Assembly: GCF_014195505.1 (NCBI RefSeq)
Contig: NZ_JACIBV010000001.1
Location: 6,448,001-6,512,000, forward strand
Length of the DNA: 64,000 nucleotides
Direction of reading: 5' to 3'
Origin: Nonomuraea dietziae
GTDB lineage: Bacteria; Actinomycetota; Actinomycetes; Streptosporangiales; Streptosporangiaceae
Shown here piece by piece: positions 12,118 through 19,196 of this stretch. Within the stretch, counting starts at the first letter, position 1, and each line of letters starts with the position of its first letter. The notes beneath the pieces were generated by a model that searched no databases, had not been told where the DNA came from, and saw nothing but the letters and a program-made list of their open reading frames with translations. The translations under genes were made by a program, and so were the position numbers.

Positions 12118-12167
12118 GGCCCCGCGTCAGGTCGAGGGGGCCCTTCCCCGACACCTGACACGGGGCC
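12118..12167 (+). terminator. Strong terminator hairpin after eno
   Basis: Nested inverted repeats GGCCCCG ... CGGGGCC, GTCAGGT ... ACCTGAC and an inner GGGG ... CCCC form one long stem 10 bp after the eno stop. There is no U-tract, as is common for high-GC actinomycete terminators. Confidence 0.7.
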
Positions 12168-12174
12168 GCCAGGA

Positions 12175-12190
12175 CGGGTTCGCGAACCCG
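12175..12190. repeat. Perfect 16-bp palindrome upstream of the FtsB-like gene
   Basis: CGGGTTCGCGAACCCG reads identically on both strands and lies about 60 bp before the FtsB-like start. It could be an operator for a dimeric regulator. It is separate from the eno terminator stem. Confidence 0.45.
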
Positions 12191-12251
12191 CACCGGGCCA
12201 CGCGGGCACTCCTGCGGCACGGTGGGGCGCAGTGAGGCGGAGGGAGCATCC

Positions 12252-12689
12252 ATGGCGAAACGACCGCAGTTGACGGGAAGGGCCGCGATCCTCGCGGTGG
12301 TCGTGTGCGCGATCGCCATGAGCCTCGCCTACCCTGTGCGCGAGTACGTCGCCCAGCGGCGGGCGATCTCCCAGCTCGAGGCCGACAAGGCCAAGGAGCA
12401 GGAGGAGCAGCGCAGGCTGACCGAGCGGCAGAAGCAGTTGCATGACCCCAACTACCAGAAGCGTGAGGCCAGGCGCAGGCTGCACTACTGCGGCGCGGGC
12501 GAGAAGTGCTACATGGTCGCCGACAAGGAGGCCAAGCGCGCCCAGACGAGCGCACGGCAGCAGCCGACCACCACGCCGCCCTGGTACGAGACGCTGTGGG
12601 AGTCGGTCGAGGCGGCCGACACCGGCAAGGGCGTCAAGGCCTCCACCGCGCCTGCCGCAGGAGAGAAGAAGGACGATGGAAAGCCATGA
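12252..12689 (+). CDS. FtsB/DivIC-like septum formation initiator
   Basis: A 145-residue single-pass membrane protein: short basic N-terminus, one transmembrane segment (about 11-27), a coiled coil rich in Glu, Gln and Arg (about 35-62, with QLEADKAKEQEEQRR), then DPNYQKREARRRLHYCGAGEKCYMV. This layout is that of the FtsB/DivIC family, which with FtsL and FtsQ activates septal peptidoglycan synthesis. The DPxYxExxAR-like motif after the coiled coil is characteristic. The C-terminal 70 residues are polar and Pro/Thr-rich. The ATG at 12252 has GGAGGGAG 7 nt upstream. It overlaps the DUF501 gene by 14 bp. Confidence 0.85.
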   Translation: MAKRPQLTGRAAILAVVVCAIAMSLAYPVREYVAQRRAISQLEADKAKEQEEQRRLTERQKQLHDPNYQKREARRRLHYCGAGEKCYMVADKEAKRAQTSARQQPTTTPPWYETLWESVEAADTGKGVKASTAPAAGEKKDDGKP

Positions 12690-13218
12690 CATCGCGGCGG
12701 TCGAGCAGCAGCTCGGCCGTCCGCCGCGGGGCCTGCGCGGGGTCGCGCACCGCTGCCCCTGCGGCAACCCCGACGTGGTCGAGACGGCGCCCAGGCTGCC
12801 CGACGGCACCCCGTTTCCCACGCTCTACTACCTGACCTGTCCCAAGGCCGCCTCCGCGATCGGCACGCTCGAGGGCTCTGGCCTGATGAAGGAGATGCAG
12901 GCCAGGCTCGCCGACGATCCAGAGCTGGCCGCCGCCTACCAGGCCGCCCACGACGACTACGTCGCCGACCGCGACAAGGCCGCCGTGGAGGAGGGCATGG
13001 AGCCGCTGCCGCGCGACATGCAGAGCACCGGCGGCATGCCGCTCAGGGTGAAGTGCCTGCACGCGCTGGTGGCGCACGAGCTGGCGGCGCCGGGCGCCAA
13101 CCCGTTCGGCGCCGAGGCGCTCGAACGGCTGCCGAAGTGGTGGGCCGACGGGCCCTGCGTGCGCGTCTCCGACGAGCAGGGCGCGCCCGCCACGGGTACG
13201 GAGGAGGAGGCCGGATGA
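12676..13218 (+). CDS. DUF501 family protein
   Basis: A 180-residue protein of the DUF501 family, almost always found between divIC and ppx in actinobacteria. Recognisable parts are RGVAHRCPCGNPDVVETAPRL, FPTLYYLTCPKAASAIGTLEG, and the C-terminal PLRVKCLHALVAHELA. The cysteines in CPCG, TCPK and VKCLH could bind metal, but no activity is established. It overlaps the FtsB-like gene upstream and the ppx start downstream (ATGA), so the three are translationally coupled and probably one operon. Confidence 0.9.
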   Translation: MESHDIAAVEQQLGRPPRGLRGVAHRCPCGNPDVVETAPRLPDGTPFPTLYYLTCPKAASAIGTLEGSGLMKEMQARLADDPELAAAYQAAHDDYVADRDKAAVEEGMEPLPRDMQSTGGMPLRVKCLHALVAHELAAPGANPFGAEALERLPKWWADGPCVRVSDEQGAPATGTEEEAG

Positions 13219-14162
13219 CCCGCGTGGCGGCCGTCGACTGCGGCACCAACTCCGTCCGCCTGCTGGTCGCCGACGTCGACCGGGACAGGCCGGCCGACGT
13301 CGAGCGCCGCATGGAGATCGTCAGGCTCGGCCAGGACGTCGACAGGACGGGACGGCTGGCGCCCGAGGCGCTGGAGCGCACGTTCGCCGCGATGCGCGAG
13401 TACCGCAAGCTGATCGACCTGCACGGCGCGACGGCCACCAGGGTCGTGGCCACGAGCGCCACCCGCGACGCCGCCAACAGGCAGGAGTTCGTCGACGGGG
13501 TGCGCGAGATCTTCGGCGTGGAGCCCGAGGTCGTCTCAGGCGCCGAGGAGGCCGAGCTCTCCTTCACGGGGGCGACCAAGGGGCTGCTTCACCTGTCGGC
13601 CGAGACCGGGGTGCCCCAGGGGCCGTATCCGCCGTACCTGGTGGTCGACATCGGCGGCGGTTCCACCGAGTTCGTGGTCGGCTCGGAGTCGGTCGAGGGC
13701 GCGCTGTCGGTCGACATCGGCTGCGTCAGGCTGACCGAGCGCCACCTGCGCGACGCGGGCGACCCGCCGGAGGCCGCGGCCCTCGAGCGGGTGGTGGCCG
13801 ACATCGAGGCGGCGCTCGACAGGGTGGAGGCGGAGGTTCCCGTACGCCGGGCGCGCACCCTGGTCGGTCTCGCGGGATCGGTCACGACGATCGCGGGCAT
13901 CGCGCTCGATCTGCCCGCTTACGATCCGGAGCGGATTCATCACTCGATTCTTTCCGCGCAACAGGTTCATGATGTGACGCGCCGCCTTCTCGCCATGACC
14001 CATGGTGAGCGCGCGGCCGTCCCTGTGATGCATCCTGGCCGGGTCGACGTCATTGGCGCGGGGGCGCTGATTCTCGACCGCATCGTCAGGCGTTTCGCGT
14101 TTGCGCAGGTCGTCGTGAGCGAACACGACATTCTGGACGGAATCGCCTACTCCATCTCCTGA
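13215..14162 (+). CDS. ppx: Ppx/GppA family exopolyphosphatase
   Basis: A 315-residue protein of the ASKHA-fold Ppx/GppA phosphatase family that hydrolyse polyphosphate or pppGpp. The first phosphate-binding loop is VDCGTNSVRLLVAD (about 8-21), the second VVDIGGGSTEFVVG (about 143-156), with TSATRDAANRQEFVD and the catalytic region EVVSGAEEAELSF between them. GLAGSVTTIAGI and ISEHDILDGIAY-like VSEHDILDGIAYSIS close the domain. It lacks the extra C-terminal HD region of long Ppx proteins. The start overlaps the DUF501 stop as ATGA. Confidence 0.92.
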   Translation: MTRVAAVDCGTNSVRLLVADVDRDRPADVERRMEIVRLGQDVDRTGRLAPEALERTFAAMREYRKLIDLHGATATRVVATSATRDAANRQEFVDGVREIFGVEPEVVSGAEEAELSFTGATKGLLHLSAETGVPQGPYPPYLVVDIGGGSTEFVVGSESVEGALSVDIGCVRLTERHLRDAGDPPEAAALERVVADIEAALDRVEAEVPVRRARTLVGLAGSVTTIAGIALDLPAYDPERIHHSILSAQQVHDVTRRLLAMTHGERAAVPVMHPGRVDVIGAGALILDRIVRRFAFAQVVVSEHDILDGIAYSIS

Positions 14163-14338
14163 AATTTCCGCGATTTGGGACATTCGGCCCCTTTGGCGTG
14201 TGTTGAGAGTGCATTCTGTTCTGTGATTAGGTAAAGGGGCTTTACGGGGGCTTTGCCATATGGTCCGGCACAGGATGGTGCCGGCGTGGCGACCGTTCCC
14301 GAGCGCGTCTTTTCCCTCACGGAATGGAGCACTCTCAC

Positions 14339-15820
14339 ATGAAGTCCTCAGGACTGGCCCGCAGAGTGGCCGCCTTCGGCGCCACGTCCGCGGTGCTGGC
14401 CGCCATGGTCACGGGGTTGGCCGCCGCTCCGGCACAAGCGGCGACCACGGCCACGGCAGGCACGGCCTCGACGGCCGGCGCCAAGAGCACGGGCAAGCCC
14501 TCCATCGCGATCACGACGCCCAAGGCGTCCGTGCGCAACTACGAGGGTTCGTGTCCGGCCACGGTCAACTTCTCCGCGACGATCGGCGTCAAGCTCAAGG
14601 GCAAGACGACGGTCGCGTGGCGTTGGCTGCACGGCGACGGTTCCAAGAGCAAGGTCCAGACCAAGAAGGTCTCGGGCAACGGCGTGAAGAAGATCAACGT
14701 CCGTCAGTCCCTGACCTTCAAGGGCAACGTCAAGGGCTGGGAGGCCCTCGAGGTCCTCGGCCCGAAGCACGTGAAGTCGAAGAAGAGCTACTTCTCGGTC
14801 ACGTGTGAAGACAAGGGCAACGACGACGGCGGCCTGCGCGAGGCCGACTACGACAAGGTGTCCGCCCGCGCGTGGGCGCACCCGGACGAGTACGTCGGTC
14901 CCTGCACCCCCGGTGACAAGATCGACTTCACCGGTGTGATCAGGGTCAACAGCCCGCGCTGGGTTCACTACCGTTGGATCCTCAACGGTGACGTCGTCGA
15001 CGGCGGCAAGGTCAAGGTCTGGAACTCGCGGAAGGTCGGCTTCGGCTTCTCCCCGCGCTCCAGCCACCGTGGCTGGGCGGTCCTCGAGACCCTCGGCCGT
15101 GGCGCGACCGAGTCCAACCGCGTCGGCTACAAGGTGTGGTGCAAGGGTGACGGCGGCCACCACGAGACCAAGGTCTCGGTGTCCACTCCCACCACCGGCA
15201 CCAACCACAACACCTGCGCCGTCGGCGCCAACGCCACCATCTCCTCGAACGGCCGCGGCCGCGTCGAGTACGTGTGGTCGGTGAACGGCAAGGTCGTCGA
15301 CAGCGGCTCCACCTACTTCGGTGGTGCGGGCAGCAAGTCGGTCGAGCTGAACGAGCAGTCGCTGAGCGGTGACGCCGCCAAGGGCGGCACCGTGTCGATC
15401 GCGATCTCGGGTCCGAACAACCGTGACTCGGCCTCGCAGTCGTACGCGGCCTGCAACAAGCCGGAGCCCGGCGCGACCTCGGTGAAGGTCAGCGTCTCGG
15501 CTGTGCACGACCAGAGCACCTGCAAGGACGGCAAGGGCTCGACGATCAACGCCACCGCGACCATCACGGTCAACGGCGCGGCGAAGAACGTCGTCGTCCA
15601 GCTGTGGAGCGAGGTGGGCGGCTTCTCGAAGAACGTCACCCTCGACTTCGACAAGGCGGGCAGCCAGACCGTGTCCTACAGCCTCCCGGCTGCGGGCACC
15701 AACGGCATCCACGCCAAGGCGACCCTCGCGGGTGGCGCGTCGGACAGCAGCCTGGCCACCTACGGTGACCACTGCCCCGCGGCTCCCAAGGCCGAGAAGG
15801 AAGCCCCTGCGGGCGCCTGA
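14339..15820 (+). CDS. Secreted protein with four cysteine-paired beta-type repeats
   Basis: A 493-residue exported protein of unrecognised family. A Sec signal peptide (twin-Arg-like RR at 8-9, hydrophobic core, APAQA-A near 35) precedes four tandem repeats of about 95-110 residues. Each repeat has exactly two cysteines: 72/156, 189/268, 293/372 and 395/479, spaced 79-84 residues. Each has a central aromatic-Trp strand (WRWLHGDG, YRWILNGD, YVWSVNGK, QLWSEVGG) and ends in a strand with Val/Ala before Cys. This suggests one disulfide-closed beta-sandwich per repeat. No enzyme motif or sorting signal is visible. It is a paralog of the gene at 17215. GGAG lies 9 nt before the chosen ATG. Confidence 0.75.
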   Translation: MKSSGLARRVAAFGATSAVLAAMVTGLAAAPAQAATTATAGTASTAGAKSTGKPSIAITTPKASVRNYEGSCPATVNFSATIGVKLKGKTTVAWRWLHGDGSKSKVQTKKVSGNGVKKINVRQSLTFKGNVKGWEALEVLGPKHVKSKKSYFSVTCEDKGNDDGGLREADYDKVSARAWAHPDEYVGPCTPGDKIDFTGVIRVNSPRWVHYRWILNGDVVDGGKVKVWNSRKVGFGFSPRSSHRGWAVLETLGRGATESNRVGYKVWCKGDGGHHETKVSVSTPTTGTNHNTCAVGANATISSNGRGRVEYVWSVNGKVVDSGSTYFGGAGSKSVELNEQSLSGDAAKGGTVSIAISGPNNRDSASQSYAACNKPEPGATSVKVSVSAVHDQSTCKDGKGSTINATATITVNGAAKNVVVQLWSEVGGFSKNVTLDFDKAGSQTVSYSLPAAGTNGIHAKATLAGGASDSSLATYGDHCPAAPKAEKEAPAGA

Positions 15821-15834
15821 TCGGGTGAACTGAG

Positions 15835-15869
15835 ACCGGGCGGCACCGTCATGGTGCCGCCCGGTTTTC
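15835..15869 (+). terminator. Rho-independent terminator after the four-repeat secreted protein
   Basis: ACCGGGCGGCACC, loop GTCAT, GGTGCCGCCCGGT, immediately followed by a T run (TTTTCT). It is a textbook intrinsic terminator with a 13-bp stem. Confidence 0.9.
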
Positions 15870-15875
15870 TGTTGC

Positions 15876-15900
15876 CACTACTGTGCATTGCGCAGTAGTG
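15876..15900. promoter_or_regulatory. Palindromic operator at the PadR start
   Basis: CACTACTG, 9 nt, CAGTAGTG: perfect 8-bp arms ending 8 bp before the GTG of the PadR gene. The position over the promoter/start and the PadR neighbour suggest an autoregulatory PadR operator (inference). Confidence 0.65.
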
Positions 15901-15908
15901 TGCATCGC

Positions 15909-16238
15909 GTGGATAGCACCCAGCTTCTCAAGGGCGTGCTCGATCTCGCGGTCCTGGCCGTCCTCGACGAGCGCGACGGCTACGGCTACGACGTCGTCCG
16001 GCGCCTGAGGGAGGCGGGTCTCGAGGACGTGGGCGACGCGTCCGTCTACGGCACGCTGCGCCGCCTGTTCAAGGCGGGCGCGCTGACCTCCTACGTGGTG
16101 GCCTCGGACGAGGGGCCGCATCGCAAGTACTACGGCCTGAACGACGTCGGCCGCGACCAACTGGCCTCCTCGGCCGCGACCTGGACCGCCTTCGCCGCCA
16201 CCATGGCCGACCTGCTCAAGGAGAGGCGCCCGTCATGA
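15909..16238 (+). CDS. PadR family transcriptional regulator
   Basis: A 109-residue winged-helix repressor of the small PadR (PadR-s2) class. The DNA-binding domain is clear: KGVLDLAVLAVLDERDGYGYDVVRRL, GDASVYGTLRRLFKAG, then the wing with GPHRKYYGLNDVGRDQL. A short C-terminal helix would mediate dimerisation. The GTG at 15909 gives VDSTQLLKG, the usual PadR N-terminus; an ATG at 15888 would lie inside the palindromic operator. It overlaps the next gene by ATGA, the standard PadR-HAAS pairing. Autorepression through the upstream palindrome is inferred. Confidence 0.9.
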   Translation: MDSTQLLKGVLDLAVLAVLDERDGYGYDVVRRLREAGLEDVGDASVYGTLRRLFKAGALTSYVVASDEGPHRKYYGLNDVGRDQLASSAATWTAFAATMADLLKERRPS

Positions 16239-17140
16239 CCGCCGAACAGTACGCGCAGGCCGTACGAGAGGCTCTGGCCGATCATCCGTACAGGGACGAG
16301 CTGTTGGAGGACCTCGACGACCACCTCGCAGAGGTGGCCGCGGAGTCCGAGGTGCCGCTGGAGGAGCGGCTGGGGCCGCCCGAGGCATACGCCGCCGAGC
16401 TGGGCGCGGCCTACGGCGACAAGCCGCAGGAGCGGCGCACGAGGTTCCGTCTGGGAGCGGCGCGAGCCTCTCTGGCGGGCCACCCGGCCTTCGGGCAGCT
16501 CGCCGCCTTCCTGCCCGAGCTCAGGCCGGGGTGGTGGGTACTGCGCGGATACGCCCTGGCCATGCTGCTGATCTCGGCGGCGGGCGAAGCGCAGCTGGTG
16601 CCCGACGCCCTGGGTGAGTTCGCGCTGGTCGCGGGGGTGATCTGGCTGTCGGTGGTCCTGGGCAGGATGCCGAGGGGTCGCTGGCTGCGGATCACCTCCG
16701 CGCTGGCCTCGGGCTTCGCGGTGCTCGCGCTGATGCTCGGTTTCCTCGGCGCGCAGTCGTTGAGCAGGAGCGCGGGCCCGTCCCCGCTCGCCTACCAGGA
16801 GCCCGTGACGGTCGACATGATGGCCTCCGTCGGCGAGATCTCCAACATCAGGCCCTACGCCAAGGACGGCACGCCGCTGAGCGACGTCTACCTCTACGAC
16901 CAGGACGGCAGACCCGTCACCACGAACCCGGAGATGTTCGGCTACACCGTGGACCGCTCGTGCGGCGAGCCGGTGCTCAACCGGTACCCGCTGCCCCTGC
17001 GGCTCGAATCGTCCTCGCCCGAGTCCACGCAGGCCCCCGCGGCGTGCCCCACGGCTTCACCCACCGCCGCTCCCAGCGCCATCCCGGAAGTGGCGCCCAC
17101 GGAGGCTCCCACCGCCACCTCCAGGCCGGAATCTGAGTAA
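16235..17140 (+). CDS. HAAS-domain membrane protein partnered with PadR
   Basis: A 301-residue membrane protein. Residues 1-65 form a helical HAAS-type domain (YAQAVREALADHPYRDELLEDLDDHLAEV, given in two parts, then LGPPEAYAAELGAAYG), the domain usually co-encoded with PadR regulators. Four hydrophobic segments follow (about 105-190), then an extracytoplasmic part with DGTPLSDVYLYDQDGRPV, one Cys pair, and a Pro/Thr/Ser/Ala-rich tail resembling a cell-wall spacer. The function is unknown. The 4-bp overlap with padR implies coupled expression. Confidence 0.8.
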   Translation: MTAEQYAQAVREALADHPYRDELLEDLDDHLAEVAAESEVPLEERLGPPEAYAAELGAAYGDKPQERRTRFRLGAARASLAGHPAFGQLAAFLPELRPGWWVLRGYALAMLLISAAGEAQLVPDALGEFALVAGVIWLSVVLGRMPRGRWLRITSALASGFAVLALMLGFLGAQSLSRSAGPSPLAYQEPVTVDMMASVGEISNIRPYAKDGTPLSDVYLYDQDGRPVTTNPEMFGYTVDRSCGEPVLNRYPLPLRLESSSPESTQAPAACPTASPTAAPSAIPEVAPTEAPTATSRPESE

Positions 17141-17214
17141 TCCGATACTCAAGCCCCTCGGCCGGCGCCGGTGTTCTCTGGAGGCTCGGAACCCGGCACG
17201 GGAAGGGGACAGCG

Positions 17215-18255
17215 ATGCGCTGGGCACGGATGGTGGGGGCGCTCACGCTGGGGGCGGCGGTCCTGGTGGCGCCCACGGGGGCCGCGTCGGCGAGCGCGGC
17301 GCCCTCGGTGCAGGTCAGGAATGTCCAGGCCGACGCCGACGGGTGCGCGGTGAGGTTCGGCGCCAGGATCGTGGTGCGTCCGCAGGGCCGTACCGTGAGG
17401 GTGAGGTACCGGTGGATCACCGGCGACGGTGACAGGGGGCAGACCAGGACCCTGACCTTCCGCGGGCACGGCACGAAGTCGAAGACGGTCTTCGACGAGC
17501 AGGAGTTCGAGGACGACGCCAGCGGGTGGCAGGCGGTGCAGATCCTCAGCCCGCGCAGGTTCACCTCGGCGAGGGCGCGCTTCGACGTCGAGGGGTGCGC
17601 CGAGGAGGAGCCCGAGCCGGAGGCCTCGGTCTCCCTCACGGTGGACGACGCCGACTCGCGGGGCAGGTGCGACGGCTCCGACCACAGGGTGACCTTCGAC
17701 GGGGCCGTCCGCGTCACCGACGGTCCCGCGACCGTGCGCTACCGATGGCGCCTGGACGGCAGGACCGTGGACGACGGCTCGGTACGGGTGCGCCGGAGCG
17801 AGCGCCTGCGCCACGTCCTCAGGCCGACGGCGTCGGGCAGCGGCACGATGACGCTCGAGATCTGGGGGCCCAACCGCGACGCCGACCGGGTCCGTTACAG
17901 GGTGACGTGCGCGTCGGCGGCTCCCGTGGCGGGGGTCGAGAGCGTGCGGGTCGAACCGGCCAGCCACAACGGGCCGTGCCCGCAGGGGGAGAACGGCTAC
18001 TACTGGCTCACGGCCAGGGCGACGATCAAGGTGAGCGCTGCCACGACCGTGGCCTACCGATGGAACTGGTCCACCCCTGGCCACTTCGACGCGCCGGCCG
18101 AGACCTTCAGCGGCCCCGGGGAGCGGGAGGTGTCGCACAGGTTCGGTGTCACCGCCACGCCGGGCGCGGTGACGAACGCGAGGATGTGGGTGGAGATCTC
18201 CAGCCCGAACACCGCCAGGTCGGCCGAGGTTCCGTACTCCATCACCTGCACCTGA
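17215..18255 (+). CDS. Secreted protein with three cysteine-paired repeats (paralog of 14339 gene)
   Basis: A 346-residue exported protein with a signal peptide (cleavage near ASASAA, residue 29) and three repeats of about 95-105 residues. Cysteine pairs are 44/128, 152/232 and 255/345, spacing 80-90. The core strand motif is YRWITGDG, YRWRLDG and YRWNWS, and the strand before the second Cys reads W-x-x-(L/V)-x-I-x-x-P. The same plan occurs in the four-repeat protein at 14339, so the two are paralogs. No catalytic motif or anchor is visible. GGAAGGGG lies about 6 nt before the ATG. The PadR-HAAS pair lies between the two paralogs. Confidence 0.75.
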   Translation: MRWARMVGALTLGAAVLVAPTGAASASAAPSVQVRNVQADADGCAVRFGARIVVRPQGRTVRVRYRWITGDGDRGQTRTLTFRGHGTKSKTVFDEQEFEDDASGWQAVQILSPRRFTSARARFDVEGCAEEEPEPEASVSLTVDDADSRGRCDGSDHRVTFDGAVRVTDGPATVRYRWRLDGRTVDDGSVRVRRSERLRHVLRPTASGSGTMTLEIWGPNRDADRVRYRVTCASAAPVAGVESVRVEPASHNGPCPQGENGYYWLTARATIKVSAATTVAYRWNWSTPGHFDAPAETFSGPGEREVSHRFGVTATPGAVTNARMWVEISSPNTARSAEVPYSITCT

Positions 18256-18273
18256 TCGGGCACTATCGGTGCC

Positions 18274-19068
18274 ATGAGCTACGTACCTCCCGGCACCGGC
18301 TGGCCTGACGACCCCGCGGCTCCCGACACCCCCGTGGCGCACTCGGCCGAGGGGGTGAGGGAGCTCGCGGCCGCCAGCCGCTCGCTCGGTGAGCTGACGG
18401 CCCGCGAGTCGGTCTGCAGGGCCTGCCCACGCCTGGTGGAGTGGCGCGAGGAGGTCGCGACGGTCAGGCGGCGGGCCTTCGCGGAGGAGACCTACTGGGG
18501 AAGGCCTGTCGCGGGCTGGGGCGAGGAGAGCCCCCGCCTGCTGATCGTGGGCCTGGCGCCCGCCGCGCACGGGGGCAACAGGACGGGACGCATCTTCACA
18601 GGAGACCGCAGCGGCGACTGGCTGTTCGCCTCGCTGTACCGCACGGGGTTCGCCGTCCAGGAGACCAGCGTCCACGCCGGCGACGGGCAGCGGCTGGTCG
18701 GCGCGCGGATGCTGGCCTCTGTGCGCTGCGCGCCACCGGCCAACAAGCCGCTGCCAGAGGAGAAGGCCGCCTGCTACCCGTGGCTCCAGCGAGAGATCGA
18801 ACTGGTCGCCGACAGCGTGCGCGTGGTGGTGGCCCTGGGCGGCTACGCCTGGCAGGCCATGTGGCCCGCGCTGAAGGACGCGGGGTACGGCCTGCCGCGC
18901 AGCAGGCCGCCCTTCGGGCACGGCGTGGAGGTCCCCGTGGCGTACGGCGAGAGCCAGGTCACGCTGATCGGCTGCTACCACCCGAGCCAGCAGAACACGT
19001 TCACCGGGAGGGTCACCGCCCAGATGCTGGACGACATATTCCATAGAGCGGCAAATATCGCTAAATAG
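18274..19068 (+). CDS. Family 5 uracil-DNA glycosylase (UDGb)
   Basis: A 264-residue member of the UDG superfamily, family 5, which removes uracil and other deaminated bases from DNA. Evidence: motif A GLAPAAHGGNRTGRIF (family 5 has Ala-His in place of the Asp/Asn of other families), motif C HPSQQNTFTGR near 232-242, and four cysteines able to ligate a 4Fe-4S cluster in ESVCRACPRL, VRCAPPANKPL and KAACYPW. No Shine-Dalgarno site precedes the ATG at 18274, but CACTAT sits 7 nt upstream, consistent with a leaderless transcript. Confidence 0.92.
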   Translation: MSYVPPGTGWPDDPAAPDTPVAHSAEGVRELAAASRSLGELTARESVCRACPRLVEWREEVATVRRRAFAEETYWGRPVAGWGEESPRLLIVGLAPAAHGGNRTGRIFTGDRSGDWLFASLYRTGFAVQETSVHAGDGQRLVGARMLASVRCAPPANKPLPEEKAACYPWLQREIELVADSVRVVVALGGYAWQAMWPALKDAGYGLPRSRPPFGHGVEVPVAYGESQVTLIGCYHPSQQNTFTGRVTAQMLDDIFHRAANIAK

Positions 19069-19076
19069 CCCGTAAA

Positions 19077-19095
19077 GCGCCCTTTGGGGCATTTT
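19077..19095 (+). terminator. Probable terminator after the UDG gene
   Basis: GCCC, TTTG, GGGC followed by ATTTT starts about 8 bp after the stop. The stem is short, so strength is uncertain. Confidence 0.5.
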
Positions 19096-19151
19096 AGTGT
19101 GGGCAGACTCACTGGGAAGGGATTGGCCTTGCCGTAGGTCGTGGGCATATG

Positions 19152-19171
19152 CTTGTGAATAGTTTCACAAG
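19152..19171. promoter_or_regulatory. Rex redox-repressor operator upstream of ndh
   Basis: CTTGTGAATAGTTTCACAAG is a perfect inverted repeat with 8-bp arms and a 4-bp spacer. It matches the Rex consensus TTGTGAA-N4-TTCACAA. It overlaps a possible -10 (TATGCT at 19148) 25 bp before the chosen ndh start. In Streptomyces, Rex senses the NADH/NAD ratio and represses respiratory genes including ndh, so NADH-induced derepression is expected here. Confidence 0.9.
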
Positions 19172-19196
19172 CGTGACCACGAGGATGGGACCTCAG

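Noticed and set aside
10815..12821. 668-codon minus-strand frame across eno and the FtsB-like gene
   Set aside because: It lies antisense to eno and crosses the eno terminator; composition is typical of a non-coding shadow.
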